This document shows positions 5,527 through 11,733 of a stretch of DNA of 15,817 nucleotides, in pieces. The DNA is taken from the NCBI GenBank assembly GCA_018817995.1, contig JAHISW010000059.1, positions 1 through 15,817 of the forward strand. The letters run 5' to 3'. Positions within the stretch are counted from its first letter, which is position 1. The number at the start of each line of letters is the position of its first letter. This stretch comes from Patescibacteria group bacterium (GTDB taxonomy: Bacteria; Patescibacteriota; Minisyncoccia; JAHISW01; Tagabacteraceae). A program made the position numbers and the translations under genes. The notes below the pieces were generated by a model. The model worked only from the letters and a program-made list of their open reading frames with translations, had not been told where the DNA came from and made no database searches.

Positions 5527-6750
5527 AGTAATACAAGGGTCATAAGCCCGAACGAGCATCTCTAGGAGGTGCTTTTTTTCTTTTTGGCTTTTGTTTTCGT
5601 GTTGCTCCAAAAGAGCGTTGGCGCTTTTTTCTATTGAAGTTAAATTTTGCACCGTGGGAGTGATGATGTTGGCGTATGTTATTATTCCTTTATCATCCCA
5701 ATGGAGCTCGTGGTAAAGACCTCCGCGAGGCGCCTCAACAACTCCAATACCTTTGGAATTAGCGAGGTTGAACCTCGGTAATTTACTATCGAGGTTCAAC
5801 CTCAATAGTTGATTTAGTAATTTTTCAGCCCGTTTGTGATAAATCAAAATTTCAATTGCTTGAGCCAAGTTGTTGTGAAATGGATTTTGGAAATCAATCT
5901 TCACGTCACCCGATGACCAAGAGATTGACGTTAATTTTGGGTCATCGGGTGACAAAAAATAGATACGCGCAAGGGCCCCCACCATTATTTCCCTTCCTTT
6001 GTATGTTCCAAACTTCGCCGTTGAGTAGCTTCTTATTTTTTCCGTGATATTTTCTTTGTAATTTTTTACCGAAACATCTTTTACCTTATTTGATTTTATT
6101 AAGCCGTTTTCTTGGGCGACGAATTCCAAATCAATTTTTAATTCAGGGAATTTTATTTTTGAGCATAGTTTTAAAGAATGTTCCGCCGATTTTCTTGTTT
6201 TTTTGATTTTCTCAAGAAGTTTTTCCATGTCTTCTTTTGTCGGTGTCTTGTGGAATCCCCCGATGGTGGTTGTTGTCGGGTGAATATTTCTTCCCGCCAC
6301 AACTGTCGCCATTTCGTCGGAAACTTCTTTAATGTCCAGAGCGGCCTTGAAAGACTTCGGGTCTTTTTTTGCTAATTCTGTTCCTCTATCAATTCCCAAA
6401 TAGTCGGGCAAAGATAAAAAGAATAAATGAAGCGCGTGGCTTTGCATCATTTGCGCGCAAACCATTAGGTCGCGGAGAAGTTTGGAAGTTTCGTTTATTT
6501 CAATTCCGAGTCCGTCCTCGCATGCCCGTAAAGACGCAAGGTTATGGGCGATAGGGCAGACTCCGCAAATTCTCGGGGTTATCCAGTGGGATTCCTCAAT
6601 TGTTCTTCCCACAAGCAATCCTTCAAAAAGGCGCTCCCCTTCATGGATGTGTAGTTTTACTTTGCTTGCCCCGCTCGGCGGGGTCCAGTCGGTCTCTAGA
6701 CTTCCATGCCCCTCAATTTTTGTTATGTATTTATCCATTATGTTTGCCAT
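5512..6750 (-). CDS. [NiFe] hydrogenase large (catalytic) subunit, group 3-like, no C-terminal extension
   Basis: The 412-residue protein has both nickel-binding motifs: RICGVCPIAH (60-69, C62 and C65) and DPCITCSTH (404-412, C406 and C409). It also has the N-terminal E-G-H (13-15), LFEGLLVGR and the GGF and VEAPRGGLYHE segments of soluble bidirectional (group 3) enzymes. It would hold the Ni-Fe(CN)2CO site for H2 oxidation or evolution. The stop codon directly follows His412, so the peptide normally removed by a maturation protease is missing. No small-subunit, diaphorase or protease gene is adjacent; upstream is a transporter. It has its own extended -10 promoter. Three inverted repeats lie inside the coding sequence. 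It is convergent with hepT, overlapping by 4 nt. The start at 6750 has only a weak A-rich leader; an in-frame ATG four codons on is an alternative. Confidence 0.93.
   Translation of the reverse strand: MANIMDKYITKIEGHGSLETDWTPPSGASKVKLHIHEGERLFEGLLVGRTIEESHWITPRICGVCPIAHNLASLRACEDGLGIEINETSKLLRDLMVCAQMMQSHALHLFFLSLPDYLGIDRGTELAKKDPKSFKAALDIKEVSDEMATVVAGRNIHPTTTTIGGFHKTPTKEDMEKLLEKIKKTRKSAEHSLKLCSKIKFPELKIDLEFVAQENGLIKSNKVKDVSVKNYKENITEKIRSYSTAKFGTYKGREIMVGALARIYFLSPDDPKLTSISWSSGDVKIDFQNPFHNNLAQAIEILIYHKRAEKLLNQLLRLNLDSKLPRFNLANSKGIGVVEAPRGGLYHELHWDDKGIITYANIITPTVQNLTSIEKSANALLEQHENKSQKEKKHLLEMLVRAYDPCITCSTH
5764..5803. repeat. Intragenic inverted repeat in the hydrogenase gene (two self-complementary arms)
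   Basis: GAGGTTGAACCTCG (5764-5777) and CGAGGTTCAACCTC (5790-5803) are perfect reverse complements with a 12-nt centre. Each arm is itself almost palindromic (GAGGTT, one base, AACCTC). It encodes about residues 316-329 (LNLDSKLPRFNLAN), just before the conserved VEAPRG segment. Confidence 0.85.
5905..5953. repeat. Intragenic inverted repeat in the hydrogenase gene (14-bp arms)
   Basis: GTCACCCGATGACC (5905-5918) and GGTCATCGGGTGAC (5940-5953) are perfect reverse complements separated by 21 nt. It encodes about residues 266-282 (LSPDDPKLTSISWSSGD), which looks like a surface loop between conserved parts of the subunit. Confidence 0.85.
6669..6683. repeat. Short GC-rich palindrome in the hydrogenase gene
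   Basis: CCCCGC-TCG-GCGGGG is a perfect 6-bp inverted repeat with a 3-nt centre. It encodes T-P-P-S-G-A (23-28), between the conserved E-G-H region and the next strand, and is distinctly GC-rich for this locus. Confidence 0.65.
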
Positions 6751-6777
6751 CTTTTTATTTTATTAATATTTATATTG

Positions 6778-6786
6778 ATTATAGCA
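6778..6786 (-). promoter_or_regulatory. Extended -10 promoter of the hydrogenase gene
   Basis: On the minus strand TGC-TATAAT (6786-6778) is an extended -10. A leader of about 20 nt follows before the ATG. The position of a -35 box is taken by the terminator hairpin of the upstream transporter gene, so the promoter probably relies on the extended -10. Confidence 0.55.
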
Positions 6787-6815
6787 TAAAAAAACAAGGG
6801 GTCTCCCCCTTGTTT
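6785..6815 (-). terminator. Rho-independent terminator of the BT1-type transporter gene
   Basis: On the minus strand, AAACAAGGGG and CCCCTTGTTT (6815-6792) form a 10-bp stem with a 4-nt loop, continuing into seven T. It lies directly between the transporter stop and the hydrogenase promoter and insulates the two. Confidence 0.85.
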
Positions 6816-6820
6816 AGATT

Positions 6821-8443
6821 TTAAAATTTTTTTATTTTTGCGTCTCTTGTGCTTTTTTTAATTCCAGCAGGAGAAATATCCAAAGTTTTTAATTCTTCTT
6901 TTTCTTTTATACTGTCTCCAAAACGCCTAATAGCAAAAAAATAGAGAGAAAAGGCGCAAAGAGAAATAATTATCAGCCAGCCAATGATATGATACTGAAC
7001 AAAAATATCGTAAGGCGCTTTTGGGTCTGCATGTTGGATTGGCCAATTGAGCCAAGTTAAAAATTTAGCCCAAAAATTGTCTATAAAGTTTTGTGGCGCT
7101 GTGTTTTTAAGTACTTTGAATAAAAAACCGGACACTCTTTCTGCCATAGAAGAACCTAAATTACAGACTGACATCAAAAGGGCAAAAAAAGTTCCCGCGA
7201 TTTGTGTTGGGCAAAATTCTGCCGCCAAGACAAGCATCGTTAATCTGGCAAATTGATAAACAAAGACCATCACGACCGACAATACGATTGCTGATGTTTT
7301 GCCCATTAACAAAAAATTGGAAAGAATAAAAACAACACCGATAAACCCAGCCCACTTTAACAGATTTGCCAGGTTGGTTTCAATAATAAATTGTTTTTTC
7401 CAGAATATTTTTCTACGGGAAGTACTCAGAAACACCAATGCGCCCAAAAGACCCCCAACACTTCCTATTGTTTGGAGTGTGCCCATAAACATTTTAGAGA
7501 AACCTAGTGTGTATGTTTGGTAATAAAAAAATGGCGCAGCAGTGAGTCCTACACAAAAATCCCACCAAAACAAAAAAATAATACAAAAGAATATCATTTT
7601 ATTGAGTAATTTTCTGAAAAGGAAACACAGAGAACCGAGAATCAGAAAAGGAGAAACAAACATTAGGAATGGCAATGTCTCCATTTCCATAGATACCATA
7701 TTCAGGAAGAAGAGTATTGGAATGACGGACAAGACTATAGTAAAAACAATGATAGCTTCTTTGGGTGTAATGACTGATGCCGTTTCGGATTTTTTGGATT
7801 GTTTATAGTCGTGTTTTTTTTCCGGAACAAAAAATACGGCTATTATTAATACTGCGAATGAGGGAACAGCCATTGCTAAAAATATTTGTTGATAATTGAG
7901 GTATTCTGCAATCAGTCCACCACACAAACCCGACAATACAGCTGCAAGAGATATAGACGCCCACTGAACTCCTTGAAATTTATCAGTTAAACCGAGGGGT
8001 TTCCCTTTTTCAACCATTACCGCGTCGCACAAGACATCGCAAAAAGCGAAACTTACCGCCATCATTGCCAAAGAAAAAAGAAGCTGATTTTCGGTGTAAT
8101 TACCGCATCCGGCTAAGTATAATGCGCAACCGATTCCTAACAATGCTGCAATCACATACCAACTTCTTCGTCTGTAACCTAAAATAGGAATAAAATCTGA
8201 CAAAAGCCCGTAAAGTGGTTTTATGGCCCAAGGTATTAGAACCAACCCACGAAAATAAGCTAATTGTTCCTGATTAAAACCCAAATGGTCTCTCAGCATA
8301 AAACTTAAGGGTAAATAGAACAGACCAGAAATACCGCCTTGGCATATCCCTTGAATGAAATAAATGCCGGCAAGAAAAATTATCACACGCTTAACTAACA
8401 ATCTGTATTCTTGATTATTGTCCAAAATCATCAATTCTGCCAT
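6821..8443 (-). CDS. BT1 (folate-biopterin transporter) family MFS permease
   Basis: This 540-residue protein has about 12 hydrophobic segments. After the second or third it has IKPLYGLLSDFIPILGYRRR (74-93), the signature of BT1/folate-biopterin transporters within the major facilitator superfamily. A second motif, FCDVLCDAVMVEKG, is the family's V-x-D-A-x-V region. Known members carry folates, biopterin or other pteridines, mainly in cyanobacteria, plastids and protists; the substrate of bacterial relatives is often unknown. A cytoplasmic loop near residues 211-222 (KKHDYKQSKKSE) separates the two halves. The C-terminal tail is basic. AAGGAGGT lies 4 nt before the ATG, one of the strongest Shine-Dalgarno sites in the window. 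It is third after mutM and an anchored protein on the same strand, with a 74-nt gap. Confidence 0.85.
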   Translation of the reverse strand: MAELMILDNNQEYRLLVKRVIIFLAGIYFIQGICQGGISGLFYLPLSFMLRDHLGFNQEQLAYFRGLVLIPWAIKPLYGLLSDFIPILGYRRRSWYVIAALLGIGCALYLAGCGNYTENQLLFSLAMMAVSFAFCDVLCDAVMVEKGKPLGLTDKFQGVQWASISLAAVLSGLCGGLIAEYLNYQQIFLAMAVPSFAVLIIAVFFVPEKKHDYKQSKKSETASVITPKEAIIVFTIVLSVIPILFFLNMVSMEMETLPFLMFVSPFLILGSLCFLFRKLLNKMIFFCIIFLFWWDFCVGLTAAPFFYYQTYTLGFSKMFMGTLQTIGSVGGLLGALVFLSTSRRKIFWKKQFIIETNLANLLKWAGFIGVVFILSNFLLMGKTSAIVLSVVMVFVYQFARLTMLVLAAEFCPTQIAGTFFALLMSVCNLGSSMAERVSGFLFKVLKNTAPQNFIDNFWAKFLTWLNWPIQHADPKAPYDIFVQYHIIGWLIIISLCAFSLYFFAIRRFGDSIKEKEELKTLDISPAGIKKSTRDAKIKKF

Positions 8444-8447
8444 TTTG

Positions 8448-8455
8448 ACCTCCTT
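8448..8455 (-). promoter_or_regulatory. Strong Shine-Dalgarno of the BT1-type transporter gene
   Basis: AAGGAGGT on the minus strand, ending 4 nt before the ATG. It fixes the start and contrasts with the many leaderless starts nearby. Confidence 0.8.
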
Positions 8456-8517
8456 AATTATTTATTTTTCAACTTACTGTCCAGTTAAATCTTTTGAGTA
8501 TAATTACATAAAAACTT

Positions 8518-9006
8518 TTAAATGTCAAAATAAAAATCCTCGTCTTTTTTATGTTCTCCCACACAAGTTTCGTAGTTTAATTTTTCTAAAATGATCTCCG
8601 AACATCTTTTGCCGAGAGATGGGGGAATGTTTTCCGGTGTTTGACACCTTGGGATTGTTTCTATGTATTTTTTACATTCAGACGAAAGAAAAAAAGGCCA
8701 ATTTTCATTTTTTGGCAAGGGGCACAATATCGGCAATTCCGGTTCAAATGTTTCAGTTTGAGCCAGATAGCCGAAGCATTTGTTTAAATCAGCATTCGTT
8801 TTATTGTTTTTCGCTACCGTTGGCAGTCCGTATTCTGAAAACTCAAAAGTGGCTGAAGAATCGGGCTCCGCTTTTATGAATGGCTTCTCGGATTTTTCAG
8901 CTCCCCCTTGTATGTACCAAAGAATTCCAAGAAGAATGAAAAAGAGGACAACTATTCCGGCGTCTTTTCCGGGACTTCTTTCGCTTGGGGTTTCAATGTT
9001 GGGCAT
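8518..9006 (-). CDS. Membrane-anchored Cys-rich hypothetical protein
   Basis: The protein has 162 residues, a short charged N-terminus, one transmembrane segment (about 16-33) and an extracytoplasmic domain of about 125 residues with six cysteines (77, 95, 111, 121, 135, 148). The even number and even spacing suggest three disulfides. The order CPLP, S-E-C-K-K-Y-I, P-R-C, then N-Y-E-T-C-V-x-x-H-K and a D-x-D-F-Y ending recalls uncharacterised proteins I associate with CPR genomes; no function is known to me. It begins 10 nt after mutM, and a TATAAT on the minus strand (9021-9016, over the mutM stop) lies 9 nt before the ATG, so it may have its own leaderless transcript. Confidence 0.7.
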   Translation of the reverse strand: MPNIETPSERSPGKDAGIVVLFFILLGILWYIQGGAEKSEKPFIKAEPDSSATFEFSEYGLPTVAKNNKTNADLNKCFGYLAQTETFEPELPILCPLPKNENWPFFLSSECKKYIETIPRCQTPENIPPSLGKRCSEIILEKLNYETCVGEHKKDEDFYFDI

Positions 9007-9016
9007 GTTTTTGTAA

Positions 9017-9847
9017 TTATAATTTTTGATGCTTGGGGCAGAAAAAGGCGGAACGACCCGTTTCTTTAATCCTTTTTATTATACCCCCATCGTTCTTTGA
9101 ACATTTCTCTCCTTCCTTTTGGTACGCCTTGTGAAAGTTTTGGTATCTACCCTTTTTACCAAAAGCGTCGCGATAGTCAACAACCGAGTCGCCTCTCATC
9201 CTAACACCTTGTTTTAGAATTTTTTTGATAGCTTTATAAATTTTTTCAAATTCCTCCTTTTTTATTTTCTGAATTTTTTTGAAAGGATGAATTCCGGCTT
9301 CCCAGAGAATTTCATTTGCGTATATATTTCCTATTCCGGCGATGATTTCTTGTTTCATTAATCCGTTTTTTATGACACCTTTCTTTTTTGAAAAAATTTC
9401 CTTAAATTTTTTGAATGTGAAAGTTTTGTCCAAGGGGTCGGGCCCGATGTCTTTTATGTCTTTTAAAGTGTCCAATCTGTCTGTTTCGCAAATTAAAACT
9501 TTAGCGAATTTTCTTATATCAGAAAGCGCGAGATGTTTTCCATTTGACAGAGTAAAAACAAGATGAATAAATCTGTCTTGAGGGTCGATCTTTCCGTACA
9601 GCATATGCCCCGTCATTTTTTGATGAATCAATAGGGTTTTATTTTCAGACAAATTTATCAAGATATTTTTCCCTTTTCTTTTTACATCCAAAAATTTTTT
9701 ACCAATGACCATTTTTTTGAACTGGGCAAAACTTTCCGGTTGTTTAATCATTTTTTTGAAGTCGCACCAAACATCCCGAATTTTTAATTTGGGTAAAACT
9801 TTTTTTAAATCTGAAACGATTGTTTGTACTTCTGGTAATTCAGGCAT
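9017..9847 (-). CDS. mutM: Formamidopyrimidine-DNA glycosylase (Fpg/MutM) with altered zinc finger
   Basis: The protein begins MPELPEVQT, giving the catalytic Pro and Glu after Met removal, and has the R-K-G-K lysine (K58). A central helix-two-turn-helix follows (GLMKQEIIAGIGNIYANEIL), then the RGDSVVDYRDAFG region and a C-terminal zinc-finger segment. Length (276) is normal. Fpg removes 8-oxoguanine and formamidopyrimidines by a glycosylase/lyase reaction. Oddity: in place of the usual C-x2-C...C-x2-C, the finger reads C249-x2-N252...C270-x2-H273. The last His can bind zinc; the Asn cannot do so well, and Asp253 would be out of register. GRSAFF keeps the DNA-binding Arg. Divergent from gpmI across 41 nt; a TAAAAT box lies 9 nt before the ATG. 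Confidence 0.93.
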   Translation of the reverse strand: MPELPEVQTIVSDLKKVLPKLKIRDVWCDFKKMIKQPESFAQFKKMVIGKKFLDVKRKGKNILINLSENKTLLIHQKMTGHMLYGKIDPQDRFIHLVFTLSNGKHLALSDIRKFAKVLICETDRLDTLKDIKDIGPDPLDKTFTFKKFKEIFSKKKGVIKNGLMKQEIIAGIGNIYANEILWEAGIHPFKKIQKIKKEEFEKIYKAIKKILKQGVRMRGDSVVDYRDAFGKKGRYQNFHKAYQKEGEKCSKNDGGIIKRIKETGRSAFFCPKHQKL

Positions 9848-9874
9848 GTGGTCTTAATTTTATTCTAAAAATAA

Positions 9875-9880
9875 TATAAA
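9875..9880 (+). promoter_or_regulatory. -10 box of gpmI
   Basis: TATAAA at 9875-9880 lies 8 nt before the gpmI ATG, which places the start of transcription at or next to the start codon. The -35 (TCTTAA at 9852-9857) is weak. Confidence 0.4.
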
Positions 9881-9888
9881 ATAAAGGT

Positions 9889-11454
9889 ATGAAACAACGC
9901 AAGGCAGTCGCCCTGATAATTTTGGATGGTTTTGGTTACGACAAAAAAGCGACAGAGTCTCCTTGGCAGTCGGCCAACACTCCTAATTTTGGAGCAATAG
10001 AAAAATATTTTCCTTTCACTACCATACAAGCTTCCGGTTTGGCTGTTGGATTGCCTTGGGGGGAAGGAGGCAACAGCGAAGTAGGGCACTTGACCATGGG
10101 TTCGGGGAGAATTTTGTACAATCATTTGCCCAGAATTATAATGTCCATACACGATGGTTCATTCTCAAAAAACGAAGCTTTCTTAAAAGCGGTGGAACAT
10201 GTCAAAAAAAACAAAAGTCGTTTACACCTTATGGGTCTTTTTTCTTCTGGTTCTGTTCATGCTTATGTTGACCATCTTTACGCTCTTTTGGACCTTGCGA
10301 AAGAAAACAATATAGAAAAAACAAATCTTCATCTTTTTACGGACGGAAGAGATGCGCAGATGCACGAAGGCGCGATTTTTATTAAACAGCTTGAATATAG
10401 ACTGGAGAAACTGTATCCAAATGCAAGAATAGCTTCTGTGATTGGCCGACATTTTGCAATGGACCGCGACGGAAGGTGGGACAACATTGAGAAGACATAT
10501 GGTCTTTTAACGGAAAGAAAGGGCGGAGAGTTTGATTTTACCTCTCTTTATGTGGAGGGTTGTTACAAAAGAAATATTACGGATGAATTTATAGAACCCG
10601 CTTTTAACAAAAACGCCGAGCCCATTCAGAATGGAGATGCTGTTATATTTTTTAACTACCGCGAAGACAGCGCCAGAGAATTAACCTCAGCTTTCATTAA
10701 AACCGGTTTTGATGAATTTCCCCGCAAAAAAATAGCCGACTTGGAATTTGTGACAATGACACAATATGATACCAGCCTTCCTTCTACTGTTGCCTTTCTT
10801 CCGTTCAAGGTTGAGAATCCTTTGGCTAAGGTGATTTCTCTTGCGGGGATGAGGCAGGTTCATATAGCCGAGACGGAAAAATACGCCCATGTTACCTATT
10901 TTTTCAATGGCGGAAAAGAAGAACCCTTTGATGGGGAAGATAGAATGTTAGTTTCCTCACCAGACACGTCGCATTACGATGAAGTACCCGAAATGTCGGC
11001 CTCGCAAATAACAGAAAAAATAATAAGTAGTATAGACGAGTATGATTTTATATTGGCGAATTTTGCCAATGCGGACATGGTTGGACACACGGGTAATTTT
11101 AATGCCTGCATTAAAGCCATTGAAGTTTTGGACAAATCTATAGGGGAGATAATTCCAAAAGTACTTGAGAAAAACGGCGTGGCTATTATTACTGCTGATC
11201 ATGGCAATATAGAAGAAAAAGTTTATAAATTGACAGGAGAAAAGAGGACAAAACATACGACAAATCCGGTGCCCGTTTATTTGATAGGAAACGAATGGAA
11301 GAGGGAAGTTCCGCTTAAATCGTCTGAAATAACGGAATCTTACAAAAAAATAGAGGGAATGCTTACCGATATTGCGCCGACTGTCTTGGAAGCGCTTGGT
11401 GTCAAAGCGCCATCAGAAATGACAGGCAAAAGCTTGATTTCTAAATTGAAATAA
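9889..11454 (+). CDS. gpmI: 2,3-bisphosphoglycerate-independent phosphoglycerate mutase
   Basis: This 521-residue protein is a full-length alkaline-phosphatase-superfamily phosphoglycerate mutase that interconverts 3- and 2-phosphoglycerate in glycolysis. It shows the metal Asp in LIILDGFG (D13), the catalytic Ser in GEGGNSEVGH (S63), HLFTDGRD, VIGRHFAMDRD, YFFNGG, ANADMVGHTG, and the C-terminal metal cluster ITADHGN with the later H-T-T-N-P-V-P. All blocks are present and in order. The start lies directly before the first conserved strand. Its mRNA is probably leaderless. No terminator is visible before the tRNA genes 31 nt downstream, so read-through into them is possible. Confidence 0.96.
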   Translation: MKQRKAVALIILDGFGYDKKATESPWQSANTPNFGAIEKYFPFTTIQASGLAVGLPWGEGGNSEVGHLTMGSGRILYNHLPRIIMSIHDGSFSKNEAFLKAVEHVKKNKSRLHLMGLFSSGSVHAYVDHLYALLDLAKENNIEKTNLHLFTDGRDAQMHEGAIFIKQLEYRLEKLYPNARIASVIGRHFAMDRDGRWDNIEKTYGLLTERKGGEFDFTSLYVEGCYKRNITDEFIEPAFNKNAEPIQNGDAVIFFNYREDSARELTSAFIKTGFDEFPRKKIADLEFVTMTQYDTSLPSTVAFLPFKVENPLAKVISLAGMRQVHIAETEKYAHVTYFFNGGKEEPFDGEDRMLVSSPDTSHYDEVPEMSASQITEKIISSIDEYDFILANFANADMVGHTGNFNACIKAIEVLDKSIGEIIPKVLEKNGVAIITADHGNIEEKVYKLTGEKRTKHTTNPVPVYLIGNEWKREVPLKSSEITESYKKIEGMLTDIAPTVLEALGVKAPSEMTGKSLISKLK

Positions 11455-11485
11455 TTCATAATTGCATGACACAACACACAATAGT

Positions 11486-11557
11486 GGCCCCATCGTCTAC
11501 CGGTTAGGACGCCACGCTTTCAATGTGGAAATCGGGGTTCGATTCCCCGTGGGGCCA
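11486..11557 (+). tRNA. tRNA-Glu (anticodon TTC)
   Basis: A complete cloverleaf is visible: acceptor GGCCCCA with TGGGGCC, anticodon stem CCACG/TGTGG (one G-T pair) around loop CTTTCAA with anticodon TTC, and T-arm CGGGG-TTCGATT-CCCCG. The discriminator base is A. The 3' CCA is not encoded and must be added by the tRNA nucleotidyltransferase. Confidence 0.97.
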
Positions 11558-11570
11558 TAAACTGTCAATA

Positions 11571-11652
11571 GGAGGGTTGGCAGAATGGTAATGCACTGGT
11601 TTCGAAAACCAGCGGGAGAAATCCCTTGCAGGTTCGAGTCCTGTGCCCTCCG
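11571..11652 (+). tRNA. tRNA-Ser (anticodon CGA)
   Basis: Acceptor GGAGGGT pairs with GCCCTCC (one T-G), the anticodon stem CTGGT/ACCAG holds loop TTCGAAA with anticodon CGA, a long variable arm GGGA-GAAA-TCCC marks a class II tRNA, and the T-arm is GCAGG-TTCGAGT-CCTGT. The discriminator is G, usual for serine. CCA is not encoded. It lies 13 nt after tRNA-Glu, and its 3' end runs directly into a palindromic region and an HTH gene fragment. Confidence 0.96.
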
Positions 11653-11653
11653 C

Positions 11654-11705
11654 CTTCGCCACGACGTAGCTTTAGCGAAGTCGGGTTTCGCCAAAGCTCT
11701 TGGCG
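11654..11705 (+). repeat. Overlapping, mutually exclusive hairpins after tRNA-Ser
   Basis: Three inverted repeats share segments. CTTCGC (11654-11659) pairs with GCGAAG (11675-11680). AGCTTTAGCGAA (11668-11679) pairs with TTCGCCAAAGCT (11687-11698), with one mismatch. CGCCAA (11689-11694) pairs with TTGGCG (11700-11705) around a 5-nt loop and is followed by TTT. The layout resembles an attenuator. It may instead be a mobile palindromic repeat or a tRNA-operon terminator. Confidence 0.6.
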
Positions 11706-11731
11706 TTTCAATTGATGATTTAATGAAATAA
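11690..11731 (+). pseudogene. C-terminal fragment of an XRE-type HTH regulator
   Basis: The 13 codons here, in the frame ending TAA at 11729-11731, spell AKALGVSIDDLMK. That is the typical end of the XRE/Cro helix-turn-helix domain. Nothing upstream in the frame looks like the rest of the domain; it runs back through a palindromic region into tRNA-Ser. The stop is 2 nt before the methyltransferase ATG, as expected of a former regulator gene upstream of it. The 5' part has been replaced by sequence containing the tRNA end. The identification rests on a short motif. Confidence 0.55.
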
Positions 11732-11733
11732 TT

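Noticed and set aside
7047..7808. Plus-strand frames of 60-90 codons over the BT1-type transporter gene
   Set aside because: Antisense to a complete permease; composition and residues show no protein-like pattern.
10050..10074. Hairpin in gpmI around the catalytic Ser codon
   Set aside because: The stem is short and bulged, and the sequence is explained by the conserved G-E-G-G-N-S-E motif.
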